Positions 19,084-28,337 are shown, counted from the stretch's first letter. The stretch is 64,000 bases of DNA from Burkholderia latens (GCF_001718795.1 NZ_CP013437.1:1-64000), one strand, 5' to 3'. Numbers and translations: made by a program. The notes: generated by a model from the letters alone, not told the origin.

Positions 19084-19275
19084 TCAACGGCTTGGGCCGG
19101 AGGGCGGCTTCACTTCGGACAAGTCGTCCTCTCGAACCTCCGCCTGGCGCACGGTGGTGCCGTCGTCGCCGGTTTCGGAGATGTCGGTTTCGAACGTCGA
19201 CTGCCGGTCGTCGGGTTTCCCGGCGGGCTTCTTTTCATCGGTCTGTTTGCCGGGCTGTTGCTGTTGACTGGTCAT
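19084..19275 (-). CDS. Small hydrophilic, probably disordered protein
   Basis: A 63-residue protein rich in Gln, Asp, Glu, Lys and Thr without hydrophobic segments (begins MTSQQQQPGKQTDEKK). It lacks Cys and any fold signature and is most likely intrinsically disordered. AGGAG seven bases before the ATG at 19275 supports translation. Such short hydrophilic proteins near heat-shock genes are sometimes stress-induced, but no function can be assigned. Confidence 0.6.
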   Translation of the reverse strand: MTSQQQQPGKQTDEKKPAGKPDDRQSTFETDISETGDDGTTVRQAEVREDDLSEVKPPSGPSR

Positions 19276-19930
19276 CTTGCTCTCCTGATCGCAACGTCGG
19301 ATGTTGCGCATCCTTCACGTGAGCAAGCCGCGGGCCGCGCGCCCGTGCAAGTCGGCCGGGATCCTACGCCCCGGCCCGTGGCCGACAGTTCCCGTTACGT
19401 TCGCCATCGCCGGGTCGGCAAACGGGCTGCGAGCCCATCGGGGCGCGAGACTGGAGCGTTACACGTCAGAATCATTTTTCGTCGCCGTATCGCACGCTCC
19501 GGCGCATGCCGGCGACGAACGACCGGTGGTCGAACGCGATGCCGCGCCGTACGACACGGCATCACATCGCCCCGCGAGGCGGTTTCCGCGCGCTGCATCC
19601 CATTCGCTCCGTCGCGCCGTATCGGCGCTGTAACGTTTTCCGCGCGATTCTCGCGTGCCCGGCGCTTGCCGGGGCCGGTAGCCGTGCCGGCAATGCCATC
19701 GCGCGACTGGCACGTTGCTCGCTTGATCGATTGGCTGAAAACGATCGTTGTCGCGCGCCGGGAAGATTGGACGTATCGATAGGCGAGCGTGAAAAGCGGG
19801 CGCGCGACGGTCGTGAGCACGGATCCGGTCAACTGGCTCGTCATCGCCGGCACCGGCAACGCGCTGTCGTTCACGAGCGCGAAGGTGCGCTGACGCGCGC
19901 CGGCTGGTTTGCTCAACGGGGGGGAACACC
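19276..19930. other. Intergenic region upstream of the S53 peptidase
   Basis: About 655 bases between divergent genes. Frames of 140-190 codons cross it on both strands, but their composition (Arg/Ala/Pro-rich, no ribosome-binding sites) fits chance in GC-rich DNA. I see no strong palindromes. Confidence 0.35.
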
Positions 19931-21166
19931 ATGAAGCGCGCTTCGTTTGCGCATGCAATGCGCATGTTCATCGTATCGGCGAGCGTCGCGCTCATGTGCG
20001 GGATGGCGTTCGCGCAGTCGGCGTCGCGCGCGCCCCACGATTTCGCGCGGCCGCCGCTCCATCTGCACGGTGCCGCGAAACGGAACCCTGTCGGCCTGTC
20101 GCCGCAGCAGATCCGCCGTTTCTATGGGTTCGATCCGTTGCCGGCGCGCGGCTACGGCGGCGACGATCAGGTCATCGCGATCGTCGATGCGTACGACAAC
20201 CCGAATGTCGAAGCCGATCTGCGATCGTTCAGCAGTACGTTCGGGCTGCCGCCGTGCGCATCGCCGCGCTGCTTCACGAAGGTGTACGCAACACCCGACA
20301 AGCGGCCGCCGCCGCCCGACGCACTTTGGGCGCTCGAGAGTTCGCTCGACGTGCAGTGGGCACACGCGATCGCACCGAACGCGCGGATCGTGCTCGTGGA
20401 AGCCGCATCGAGTTCGCTCGACGACCTGATGAGCGCGGTCGGACTTGCGACGAGTACGGCGCCGGGCGGCGTGGGTGCGAAGGTCGTGTCGATCAGTTGG
20501 GGCAGCGCCGAATTCCTCGCCGAAACGCAATTCGACGGCCAGTTCGCGAGTGCGAACGGCGTGTCGTTCGTTGCCGCGTCAGGCGATGGCGGCAACGGCA
20601 TCGACTATCCGGCCGCGTCGCCGTATGTACTGAGCGTCGGCGGCACATCGATCGCGGTCGATGCGAGCGGCGGCTATGCCGGCGAATCGGCGTGGGCCGG
20701 CAGCGGCGGCGGACAGAGCGCCGTCGAGCCGGCGCCGGCGTATCAGGCGAACTTCGGGATCCCGTCCGACGCGCTCGGGCTGCGTGGGGTGCCCGACGTC
20801 GCCTACGATGCGGACCCCGCGTCCGGTTTCGCGGTCTACGATTCGTACGGCTATGCGGGGCAGCGCGGCTGGTTCGTCGTCGGTGGCACGAGCGCGGGCG
20901 CGCCGCAATGGTCCGCACTGGTCGCGATCGCGAACGGCGTGCGCATCGCGCGCGGCAAGACGACGCTGAACGCGGTGGGCGCGCTCCAGACCGTGCTGTA
21001 CGGGCTCGCATCGAGCGCGTACGCGGCGAACTTCCGCGATATCGTCAGCGGCTCGAACGGCGTGTGCGGCACGCTCTGCAATGCGGCGGCCGGATACGAC
21101 TACGTGACCGGTCTCGGCCGGCCGATGGCCGCCAATCTGGTGCAGGCATTGATCGCCGCGCCGTGA
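19931..21166 (+). CDS. Secreted S53 (sedolisin/kumamolisin-like) serine-carboxyl peptidase
   Basis: A 411-residue exported peptidase. The signal peptide ends near AFAQ (residue 29). The catalytic domain contains the Glu136-x3-Asp140 pair (ESSLD), oxyanion Asp219 (SGDGG) and nucleophile Ser321 (GGTSAGAP). The terminal DIVSG...GYDYVTGLG segment supplies the calcium site. This is a complete S53 active site, so an enzyme active at acidic pH in the periplasm or outside the cell is expected. Typical sedolisins carry a prodomain of about 180 residues; here only about 25 residues separate the signal from the catalytic domain. That makes it a prodomain-less member like several Burkholderia homologues. 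Confidence 0.88.
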   Translation: MKRASFAHAMRMFIVSASVALMCGMAFAQSASRAPHDFARPPLHLHGAAKRNPVGLSPQQIRRFYGFDPLPARGYGGDDQVIAIVDAYDNPNVEADLRSFSSTFGLPPCASPRCFTKVYATPDKRPPPPDALWALESSLDVQWAHAIAPNARIVLVEAASSSLDDLMSAVGLATSTAPGGVGAKVVSISWGSAEFLAETQFDGQFASANGVSFVAASGDGGNGIDYPAASPYVLSVGGTSIAVDASGGYAGESAWAGSGGGQSAVEPAPAYQANFGIPSDALGLRGVPDVAYDADPASGFAVYDSYGYAGQRGWFVVGGTSAGAPQWSALVAIANGVRIARGKTTLNAVGALQTVLYGLASSAYAANFRDIVSGSNGVCGTLCNAAAGYDYVTGLGRPMAANLVQALIAAP

Positions 21167-21274
21167 CGCCTGCGCACCCGCGGGAGAACGCGGGCTGGTT
21201 TCGTGATCCCTCGCCCCCTATAATCGCGATCAGCTTGTCCGGGCAATCGCGGTGATCAAGGTGAGGGTAGGCAA

Positions 21275-22288
21275 ATGGGACAGTGCCGTCGCATCTATTC
21301 ACGCTTCATCGTCACGAATTCGGTTGCCGTACTGGCAATTCTTGCCGGTCCGAGCCACGTGCGCGCCGAGGACAATGCGCCGAGCTTACCGATCGCCTTC
21401 AAGCCATCGGAAAGAACGCTCAATGCGTACGCGGTATTTGGCGACGGACGCTCGACCGAGGGCGGCGACATGCATTGGCGCGCGTATGAGGTCGGCTTCG
21501 GCGACGTCCTGAACGACTACCTGTCGGTCTACCTCGCGTATGTGAATGAGGGGCATCCGGTGGATCACCACCGCGACGGATTCGCCGCACTCGGCTCGTT
21601 TCGCTGGCCGGTCGGCAATCGCGTGGCGCTCGAATTGTCCGCCGGGCCGTATTTCAGCATGGACACCACGCATGTCGACAACGAGGCACGCAATGACAAG
21701 CGCTGGGGTGTGCGTGCGTCGGCCGCGGTGCGGTATTACGTCGTGCCCAATCGCTTTTTTCTCAAGTTGCAGTACAACCACGTCCAGATGTTCGGCGGCT
21801 TCAATTCCGACGCGGTGCTGTTCGGCGTCGGCTCCGATTTTGGCGGCGATCCCGGCCCGGCGTTGTCGGACGGCAAGACGCAGGTAAGCGTGTGGGCCGG
21901 GACGTCGCAGACGAACCGGCCGCAGGTGCCGATCGAAAAGGGCTACATGGTCGAGGTCAAGCGCCCGCTCGGCAATGCATGGGCCTATTCGGCGAGCTTC
22001 GTCTACGAAGGCAACAACGGTGTTGCGGGCCGGCGGGGCGTCGCAGCGCAGTTCTGGTACGTCGCGCCGATCAGGAGCAAGTGGACGCTGTCGGCGGGCG
22101 TGGGCCCGTATCTGTCGCACGACCGTGACGAGACATCGGGCAGGACGAGACTCAACGCGCTGCTCAGTGCGCAGTTGACGTATCAGGTCACGAATGATTG
22201 GGCGGCGAGCTTGCGCTTCAATCGCGTCGCGACGCGCAACGACAAGGACCAGGACATGTTCATGGTCGGCGTGGCGCGGAATTTCTAG
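21275..22288 (+). CDS. Outer-membrane beta-barrel protein of unknown function
   Basis: A 337-residue protein with a signal peptide (cleavage near VRAED, residue 31). Alternating hydrophobic/aromatic strands run to a C-terminal Phe (VGVARNF), the usual barrel-insertion signal. It resembles the broad acyloxyacyl-hydrolase/outer-membrane-barrel class (YEVGFGDVLNDYLSVYLAYVNEGHP), but I cannot see a PagL-like catalytic His-Ser pair with certainty. An enzymatic role on lipid A is therefore possible but unproven. It lies 108 bases downstream of the S53 peptidase on the same strand and could be co-transcribed. Confidence 0.65.
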   Translation: MGQCRRIYSRFIVTNSVAVLAILAGPSHVRAEDNAPSLPIAFKPSERTLNAYAVFGDGRSTEGGDMHWRAYEVGFGDVLNDYLSVYLAYVNEGHPVDHHRDGFAALGSFRWPVGNRVALELSAGPYFSMDTTHVDNEARNDKRWGVRASAAVRYYVVPNRFFLKLQYNHVQMFGGFNSDAVLFGVGSDFGGDPGPALSDGKTQVSVWAGTSQTNRPQVPIEKGYMVEVKRPLGNAWAYSASFVYEGNNGVAGRRGVAAQFWYVAPIRSKWTLSAGVGPYLSHDRDETSGRTRLNALLSAQLTYQVTNDWAASLRFNRVATRNDKDQDMFMVGVARNF

Positions 22289-22406
22289 CAGCTCGACGCT
22301 TTCGATTTGTCCATATCCACGCTTCAACGGCCGGGAACGCACGTTTTGCACCGCGCAGGCGGCGCGCGCGGCCGTGAACCGGAATCGTCCGGCTGTCGGT
22401 CGTGAC

Positions 22407-22433
22407 GTCGGACGGCGCCAGTCGCCGCCCGAC
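22407..22433. terminator. Hairpin between convergent barrel and dehydrogenase genes
   Basis: Arms at 22407-22417 and 22423-22433 pair over 11 bases with one mismatch around a 5-base loop. The hairpin sits between two convergent stop codons and may terminate both. It lacks a T-tract. Confidence 0.45.
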
Positions 22434-22448
22434 GGCGTCGACGCCGCG

Positions 22449-23618
22449 TCACGGCCTCATGACGACCTTGATGCAGCCGTCGCGCTTGTCGCGGAACGTC
22501 TCGTACATCTCCGGACCCTGTTCGAGCGGTACGGAGTGCGTGATGACGAACGATGGATCGATCTGGCCGCGCTCGATCCGGTCGAGCAGGTCGGCGCTCC
22601 ACCGGTTGACGTGCGTCTGCCCCATGCGGAATGTGAGTCCCTTGTTCATTGCGGCGCCGAACGGAATCTTGTCGAGCACGCCGCCGTATACGCCCGGAAT
22701 CGACAGGATGCCGGCTGGCCTGCACACATAGATCATCTCGCGCAGCACATGCGGGCGATCCGTCTCCAGCATGACTGCCTGCTTGACCCTGTCGTACGCA
22801 GCGTCGATCGAGCGCGTCGCGTGCGATTCCATGCCGACCGCGTCGATGCATTTCTCCGGACCCTTGTCGGCGGTCAGCTCCTGCAGGCGCTCGATCACGC
22901 TCTCGTCCTCGAAATTGATCGCGATGGCGCCGCCGTTGCGCGCCATTTCGAGGCGCTCCGGTACGCGGTCGATGACGATCACCTGCCTTGCGCCAAGCAG
23001 CACGGCACTGCGGACCGCCATTTGGCCGACTGGCCCCGCGCCCCAGATCGCGACCGTGTCACCGGGCTCGATCTCGCAGTTGACGGCGGCCTGCCAGCCG
23101 GTAGGCAGGATGTCGCCGAGAAACAGCACCTGCTCGTCGCTGATGCCGTCGGGGACGGGAATGTGCGTGCAGTCCGCGAACGGCACGCGCACGTACTCGG
23201 CCTGCCCGCCCGGATAGCCGCCGGTCAGGTGCGAATAGCCGAACAGCCCGGCGGTCGTGTGGCCGAAGGCTTTGGCCGCCTTGTCCCGGTTGCGATTGCT
23301 GCGCTCGCATACCGAGAAATTGCCGCGGCGGCATTGGTCGCATTCGCCGCAGAAAATCGTGAACGGCACCACCACCCGCTGCCCGATTTTCAACGCAGTG
23401 TTGTCTTTGCCGAGTTCGACGACTTCGCCCATGAATTCGTGGCCCATGATGTCGCCGTGCTCCATGGTCGGCATCAAACCGTCGAACAAGTGCAGATCCG
23501 AGCCGCAGATCGCGCAGCTCGAGACGCGGATGATCGCGTCGCGGCCATCCTCGATGATCGGGTCCGGAACCGTGTCGCACCGGATGTCGTGTTTTCCATG
23601 CCAACGCAAGGCTCTCAT
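22449..23618 (-). CDS. Zinc-dependent alcohol dehydrogenase (glutathione-independent formaldehyde dehydrogenase-like)
   Basis: A 389-residue MDR-family NAD(P)-dependent enzyme. Catalytic zinc ligands are in CAICGSDLH (Cys near 38) and GHEFMGEV (His near 60). The structural zinc is bound by the four Cys of [15 protein letters not shown] (about 90-104). The Rossmann fold carries GAGPVGQ near 195. Length and the insert around 225-290 match FdhA-like formaldehyde dehydrogenases, so the enzyme likely oxidises formaldehyde or other short alcohols/aldehydes in the cytosol. Start at ATG 23618, preceded by a GAGA sequence. No pathway partner is adjacent. Confidence 0.85.
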   Translation of the reverse strand: MRALRWHGKHDIRCDTVPDPIIEDGRDAIIRVSSCAICGSDLHLFDGLMPTMEHGDIMGHEFMGEVVELGKDNTALKIGQRVVVPFTIFCGECDQCRRGNFSVCERSNRNRDKAAKAFGHTTAGLFGYSHLTGGYPGGQAEYVRVPFADCTHIPVPDGISDEQVLFLGDILPTGWQAAVNCEIEPGDTVAIWGAGPVGQMAVRSAVLLGARQVIVIDRVPERLEMARNGGAIAINFEDESVIERLQELTADKGPEKCIDAVGMESHATRSIDAAYDRVKQAVMLETDRPHVLREMIYVCRPAGILSIPGVYGGVLDKIPFGAAMNKGLTFRMGQTHVNRWSADLLDRIERGQIDPSFVITHSVPLEQGPEMYETFRDKRDGCIKVVMRP

Positions 23619-24096
23619 GGCGGGTCTCTCCAGATGGCGGCCGCACCGGCGACCGCAACGAAGAGATCCGCGCGCAAGGCGCGTACCCCCTGTGCGCGCT
23701 CCGTCGGCGGCGAGCGTGATCGTCGTCGAGAATCAGGGCGGGGCGCTGGAAATTCGATGAGAAGTCATCGGCCTCGCACGCAGCGATGCGCGAAACCGGA
23801 TCGTCCGCGGGCGAGATCCGGTGTTTCAGCGTGTTCTCTGGCGCAGCGCGGAGCCGGACGTGCGGGCGTGGAAAATGGAATCAAGTTTGCCGTGCGGGTG
23901 TGCGGCGGGCAGGCGGACGCGGCGCCGCATGCTCCTGTCGCACACGGCGCCGCCGGCGGCGGCGTTCGCGCGCACCGCTGCGAGCGAACGTGTCGCGGGC
24001 CAGCGGCGCCGGCGCGACGCATGACGTCGTCGTCGCATCCGCACGGGCGCCGTCGTTCGAGGGCGTTCGACCGCGGTCGAGCGGTGCGCCCGCCTG
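23619..24096. other. Intergenic region with no recognisable gene
   Basis: About 480 bases between the dehydrogenase start and the MocR gene stop (both minus strand). It should contain the dehydrogenase promoter. Only Arg/Ala-rich chance frames are present. Confidence 0.35.
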
Positions 24097-25506
24097 TCAG
24101 CTGCGCCGCGCGAGCCGTCCTGCCGCGTTGATGAACGGCTCGGCCAGCGGGTCGCTTGCCGCCGCCACGTTGAGGCGCACCCACGGCGTCGTGTCGCCGT
24201 TCGGCCGGTATTCGCGTCCGGGCGCGAGATCGAGCCCGAACGTGCGCGCGACATCGCACAGCAGCGCCGAATCCTCGACGCCCGGAACGCACGCCCACAG
24301 AAACATGCCGCCGCTCGGCTGTTCGAACACTTGCCACCCCGCTTGCCGTAACCGTGTCACCGCATTCGCGGACGCTTGCGCGAGCCGCCTGCGCAGCCGC
24401 TCCAGATGCTTGCGGTGCGTGCCGCGCTCGAGCAGCAGCGCGACGATGCTCTCTGCGATGCGCGCGCCGCCCATGCTGGTCAGAGCCTTCAGTTCGATCA
24501 GCGGCTTGATCAGATCGGGGCGGGCGGCCAGGTAACCGATCCGCAGCGACGACGACAACGCCTTCGAGAACCCGCCAAGGTAGATCACGCGTTCGAGCTG
24601 GTCGAGCGTCGCGAGCCGCTGCGACGGCGTCGCTTCGAAGTCCGCGTAGACGTCGTCCTCGACGAACGTGAAATCGTGCTGATGCGCGAGCTGCAGCAGC
24701 CGGAACATCACCTGCGGCGCGATGTTCGTCGCAGTCGGGTTGTGGAACACGGTATTGACGAAGAACAGCTTCGGACGATGTTCGCGCAGCAGCGCCTCGG
24801 CCATTTCCACGTCGGGCCCGGTCGCGCGGCGCGGCACGCCGACGAGCTTCACGCCATGCAACTTCAGCAGACCGAACAGGTTGAAGTAGCCGGGATCCTC
24901 GACGAACACCGTGTCGCCCGGCTTCAGCATCAGCCGCACGACGAGATCGAGCGCCTGGCTCGCACTGTGCGTGACGAGGATCTGCTGCGGCTGCGCGTTG
25001 ATGCCGAGCGGTGCGACGTGGCCGCTCAGATGCTCGCGCAGCAGCGGATCGCCCTGCGGCTGCGCATAGTCGACGAGGTTCGCCGCGTCGCTGCGCACGA
25101 CGTGGCGCACCGCCTGCGCGATCCCGTCGACGTCGCGCCATGCCGCCGGCATGAAGCCGCTCGACAGTTTGACGCGATCGTCCGTCGCCGCGAACTGACC
25201 GAGGATGTGACTCGATTCCTCCTCCGCGACCCGGGGATCCGTGCCGCCGGCGTGCGCATGCGTGTCGAACCGGTCGGTCACATAGAACCCCGATCCATGA
25301 CGGGGCCGGATCAGCCCGCGCGCGGCCAGCATGTCGTACGCCTCGACGACGGGGAAGCGGCTGATCTGCTGGTCGGCCGCCATCTTGCGGATCGACGGGA
25401 GTTTCACGCCGCTGCGCAAATGCCGCGAGCGAATCATCTGTTCCAGCTGGCGGGCCAGCTGCTCGTTCAGCGGGACGCCGGCCGTCGTATCGAGCGCAAG
25501 TTTCAT
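24097..25506 (-). CDS. MocR/GntR-type regulator with PLP aminotransferase-like domain
   Basis: A 469-residue chimeric regulator. Residues 1-75 form a GntR winged helix (LRSGVKLPSIRKMAADQQIS, then GLIRPRHGSGFYV). The rest is a fold-type I aminotransferase domain with the PLP lysine in LGGFSKALSSSLRIGYL (about residue 310) and Asp of VEDDVYADF. Such proteins bind PLP or an aminoacyl adduct and control amino-acid or vitamin B6 genes. Start chosen at 25506 by family start (MKLALDTT) and a GGTGGT upstream. It is divergent from DUF2917-azlC-azlD, and the intervening region carries repeated TGTTC half-sites, so these exporter genes are the probable targets. Confidence 0.88.
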   Translation of the reverse strand: MKLALDTTAGVPLNEQLARQLEQMIRSRHLRSGVKLPSIRKMAADQQISRFPVVEAYDMLAARGLIRPRHGSGFYVTDRFDTHAHAGGTDPRVAEEESSHILGQFAATDDRVKLSSGFMPAAWRDVDGIAQAVRHVVRSDAANLVDYAQPQGDPLLREHLSGHVAPLGINAQPQQILVTHSASQALDLVVRLMLKPGDTVFVEDPGYFNLFGLLKLHGVKLVGVPRRATGPDVEMAEALLREHRPKLFFVNTVFHNPTATNIAPQVMFRLLQLAHQHDFTFVEDDVYADFEATPSQRLATLDQLERVIYLGGFSKALSSSLRIGYLAARPDLIKPLIELKALTSMGGARIAESIVALLLERGTHRKHLERLRRRLAQASANAVTRLRQAGWQVFEQPSGGMFLWACVPGVEDSALLCDVARTFGLDLAPGREYRPNGDTTPWVRLNVAAASDPLAEPFINAAGRLARRS

Positions 25507-25533
25507 TCGACACCACCGTGAGTGAGGGCGGAC

Positions 25534-25587
25534 AAAGTGTTCAGTAAAACCACCGAACACTTTGGGGGTGATTGTTCGGTTGTGTTC
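25534..25587. promoter_or_regulatory. Probable MocR operator
   Basis: A perfect 9-base inverted repeat (AAAGTGTTC at 25534-25542, GAACACTTT at 25555-25563, 12-base spacer) is followed by two direct TGTTC half-sites at 25573-25577 and 25583-25587. MocR/PdxR-type regulators commonly bind mixed direct and inverted repeats in the divergent intergenic region. The regulator start lies 28 bases to the left. Confidence 0.65.
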
Positions 25588-25673
25588 ATTCCAACGGTCG
25601 CATTCTAGCCGAATAATCGGCACCGCAGGCATTCGGAAAGGTGGCAGTCGAGCCGACCGGCAAGGAGGACCAA

Positions 25674-25955
25674 ATGCGGGAAATCCGGCTGTTCCAACTG
25701 GAAGAAGACGGCACGCCCACGCGCTGGGACGCCGACACGCGCCAGACGCTCGTCGTGCGCCGCGGCATGGTGTGGGTGACGGTGCCGGACGTGCTCAGGG
25801 ACTTCTGGCTGCGCGAGAACGACAGGTTCGATCTCGCGCCGCATTCGACGATCTGGGTGAGCGGAATCGGCGGCAGCGAAATCGCGATCGCGGAGGAGCG
25901 GCCGGCGCGTGTGCAGACAGGATCGCGGCTGCGCATGCTGTTTAGGGGGCGATGA
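25674..25955 (+). CDS. DUF2917 domain-containing protein
   Basis: A 93-residue small protein with the DUF2917 pattern: MREIRLFQLEEDG at the start, RRGMVWVTVPDVLRDFWLRENDRF in the middle, and a small cupin-like all-beta arrangement. Function is unknown. An AAGGAGGAC ribosome-binding site precedes the ATG at 25674. It is the first gene of the group divergent from the MocR regulator and is followed after 46 bases by azlC. Confidence 0.8.
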   Translation: MREIRLFQLEEDGTPTRWDADTRQTLVVRRGMVWVTVPDVLRDFWLRENDRFDLAPHSTIWVSGIGGSEIAIAEERPARVQTGSRLRMLFRGR

Positions 25956-26001
25956 CGGCGAACGCGCAGCGGCGCCGTCGAACGATGGAGAACCGGAAAG
26001 C

Positions 26002-26733
26002 GTGAGTGTCGAATCCAAGCCGTTCGTGATGGTGCTGCCGAAGTCGGAGCAGCTCTATCAATCCTTCCGTCTGTCGATCCCGGTGGCGATGGCGTACGTG
26101 CCGCTCGGGATCGCGTTCGGCGTGTTCCTCGTGACGAGCGGAGTGCCGTGGTACTGGGCGCCGCTGTCGGCACTGATGATCTTCGCAGGCTCGATCGAGT
26201 TCCTCGCGGTGAGCCTGATGATCTCCGGAATGGCGCTGCCGCAGGTTGCGCTGACCGCGCTGATCGTCAATTTCCGTCACGTGTTCTACGGGCTGTCGTT
26301 TCCGTATCCGCGGCTGCGCACGTTCGCCCAACGCGTGTACGGCGTGTTCGCACTGACCGACGAGACGTACGCGATCACGTCGGCGGGCGAAGGCGCGAAG
26401 CTGAACGGCTTTCAGATCACGGCGCTGCAGATCATCAGCCACGTGTGGTGGGTCGGCGGCGCACTGCTCGGCTCGCTGACGGGCCTCGCGATTCCGAGCA
26501 GCATCAAGGGCTTCGGCTTTGCGCTGACGTCGATGTTCGTGATCCTCGCGGTCGACGCGGTGCGCACGAAGGGCACCGCACTGCTGATCGGCGCCGCAGC
26601 GCTCGCGAGCGCCGCGGCATTCGCCAGCGAGAAATGGCTGTATCGCGAATCGTTCCTGTTCGCCGGGCTGCTGGTTTATCTCGCGATACTGACTTTGCTT
26701 TACATTTACGGAGCAAAAGAAAGTGACGAATGA
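26002..26733 (+). CDS. azlC: AzlC family branched-chain amino-acid exporter subunit
   Basis: A 243-residue membrane protein with about six hydrophobic helices. It has the AzlC pattern VAMAYVPLGIAFGVFLV near residue 30, a SIEFLAVSL segment and LIVNFRHVFYGLSF near residue 90. AzlC works with small AzlD to export branched-chain or related amino acids. Start is the GTG at 26002 (GGAAAG upstream); an ATG nine codons later is possible. It overlaps azlD by 11 bases, indicating translational coupling. The MocR operator upstream suggests induction by an amino compound. Confidence 0.85.
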   Translation: MSVESKPFVMVLPKSEQLYQSFRLSIPVAMAYVPLGIAFGVFLVTSGVPWYWAPLSALMIFAGSIEFLAVSLMISGMALPQVALTALIVNFRHVFYGLSFPYPRLRTFAQRVYGVFALTDETYAITSAGEGAKLNGFQITALQIISHVWWVGGALLGSLTGLAIPSSIKGFGFALTSMFVILAVDAVRTKGTALLIGAAALASAAAFASEKWLYRESFLFAGLLVYLAILTLLYIYGAKESDE

Positions 26734-27055
26734 TTTGCGCGCATTTTCCGTAATAATCACGATTTCTGTTGTCACGATTGGTTTGCGTTATGCGCCGATT
26801 TTGTTGATGAAGCGTCTTGAAAAAAACGGATACCTCCGATATCTTGGCGAATGCATGCCGCCGGGTGTCATGATCCTGCTGGTGTTATATACGCTGAAAG
26901 ACAAGGACGTGACCCGTTATCCATATTGTCTGCCCGACCTGGCGGCGCTCGCGCTGTCGGTGCTGATTTACTGGAAGTCCAGGAACGCGCTATTGGCGAT
27001 CGGCGCCGGGCTCGCGTCTTATATATTCGCGGTGAATTTCGTTGTATTTAATTGA
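26723..27055 (+). CDS. azlD: AzlD family exporter subunit
   Basis: A 110-residue hydrophobic protein with about four helices (IITISVVTIGLRYAPILLM, MPPGVMILLVLYTL, LAALALSVLIYW, LASYIFAVNFVVF), typical of AzlD. GTG start at 26723 with GGAG 11 bases upstream, overlapping the end of azlC. Together the pair forms an amino-acid exporter. The A+T content rises through this gene toward the cluster that begins 94 bases later. Confidence 0.82.
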   Translation: MTNDLRAFSVIITISVVTIGLRYAPILLMKRLEKNGYLRYLGECMPPGVMILLVLYTLKDKDVTRYPYCLPDLAALALSVLIYWKSRNALLAIGAGLASYIFAVNFVVFN

Positions 27056-27149
27056 TTGAAACCGATTCGCCAAAAATCCATTTGCATTCGATTTGGATTT
27101 AATGGATCATGGGCCGTGCTTGATAAATAAGAAATAACAATCTAGAGAG

Positions 27150-28154
27150 ATGCTGATGAATGCTCGCGAGGAATTGACGCCGCAAATGGCGGATTACGAG
27201 AAGAAATTCACGGACAGTGGAGAAGTCCGTTGGTTGCCGTATCTGATGTATTTTCACCCTGCGGAGCATCGCTCGCCGGTCGTCAACACCGATGCGAGCG
27301 GATTCCGCTACTCGGAGCGCGGCGGCGTCCGCTATTCGGTCGCGGATCACGCGGGCATCCATTCCGCCCGTGTGCTCGCCGGCAGTTCGACGGTGTTCGG
27401 CATCGGCGCGAGCGCCGATCGCTGGACGTTGTCGTCGCGGCTGTCGGAGAACGACCGGCGCGGCGCGCCGTGGCTGAACTTCGGCGGGCGCAGCTTCAAC
27501 TCCACGCAGGAACTGATCCTGTTCACGCTGTATCGCCACCTGTTGCCGAAGATCGAGGAGATCGTGCTGTTTTCCGGCTTCAACAACCTCGGGCTCGCGC
27601 GGCAGCCGAGCCAGAACCGGCTCGAACACGGGGCGTTCTTCAACTGCAACCAGTTCTTCGACGCGTTCCGTCCGGAACCGGCCGGACGTCGCAGGGGCTT
27701 GTCGCTGTTCGGTCGAGGCGACGTGGAAGAGGCGGTCGAGCCGCCGCCTTCGCTCGACGCGCAGATCGATTACGCGGCAGATCTCACGTTGCGTCATCTG
27801 GACGTGTGGCGTGCGCTGGCGGCGGACCTCGGCGCGAAGCTGACCTTCGTGCTGCAGCCGCTCGCAGGATGGATCCGCCCGAAGGGCAGCGCACAGGAGG
27901 AGGCGCTGTTCGCGGAGCTGGACCGTGCAGGGCGCTTCAGCGACGTGTACGGCGACATCCTCACGCGCGACGTGTGCAACGCGTACGCGGCGAAATTGAG
28001 CGACGGCGCGTCGAAGCTCGGCGTGAAATTCGTCAACATCACGCCGTTCATCGCGGAGGCGCTGAAGCCCGACCAGTGGCTGTTCGTCGATCGCATCCAT
28101 TTCACCGACCAGGGGCATGACTTCGTTTCGAAGCTCATTCTCGACGTCATCTGA
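27150..28154 (+). CDS. SGNH/GDSL-hydrolase-like protein, first gene of the vinylglycine-like cluster
   Basis: A 334-residue soluble protein. The fold signature is SGNH-like: AGSSTVFGIGAS near residue 75 (block I Ser), FGGRSFNSTQE near 112 (Gly), LFSGFNNLG near 140 (Asn), and DRIHFTDQGHDF near the C-terminus (Asp-x-x-His). All four catalytic positions appear present, so it may be an esterase or acyl hydrolase. No signal peptide is seen. I vaguely recall homologues named inducer of phenazine A in databases; that is unverified. The next ATG (27156) is an equally possible start. It ends 11 bases before the small-peptide gene. The 94 bases before it are AT-rich and likely carry the cluster promoter. 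Confidence 0.65.
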   Translation: MLMNAREELTPQMADYEKKFTDSGEVRWLPYLMYFHPAEHRSPVVNTDASGFRYSERGGVRYSVADHAGIHSARVLAGSSTVFGIGASADRWTLSSRLSENDRRGAPWLNFGGRSFNSTQELILFTLYRHLLPKIEEIVLFSGFNNLGLARQPSQNRLEHGAFFNCNQFFDAFRPEPAGRRRGLSLFGRGDVEEAVEPPPSLDAQIDYAADLTLRHLDVWRALAADLGAKLTFVLQPLAGWIRPKGSAQEEALFAELDRAGRFSDVYGDILTRDVCNAYAAKLSDGASKLGVKFVNITPFIAEALKPDQWLFVDRIHFTDQGHDFVSKLILDVI

Positions 28155-28165
28155 AGGAGCAGACC

Positions 28166-28258
28166 ATGAATCTGTTCAAGCGACTCTTCTCCCGGATCGG
28201 CCAACTGTTCGGCAAGAAAAAGAAAAAGGCCGATTCGTCGATCTACCCGATGTTCTGA
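28166..28258 (+). CDS. 30-residue basic peptide
   Basis: A 30-codon gene with a good GGAG site seven bases before its ATG, 11 bases after the preceding stop. The product has an amphipathic N-terminal half (MNLFKRLFSRIGQLFG), a run of five lysines and a short tail ending SIYPMF. It could be a membrane-surface-binding peptide, a chaperone for a neighbour, or a carrier/scaffold peptide. From memory, two ORFs under 150 bases are essential for FVG production in P. fluorescens WH6, and this would be one counterpart. No function can be read from the sequence itself. Confidence 0.65.
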   Translation: MNLFKRLFSRIGQLFGKKKKKADSSIYPMF

Positions 28259-28337
28259 TCCCGGCACGCGCATCGCGTGACGAGCAGGCGGCTGCACGGG
28301 CAGCCGTCCGGATTGCTGCATCCTTCTGAGGCCCGAA

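Noticed and set aside
23765..25516. A 583-codon minus-strand frame alongside the MocR gene
   Set aside because: It is an out-of-frame shadow of the MocR gene, which has clear HTH and PLP-lysine motifs.
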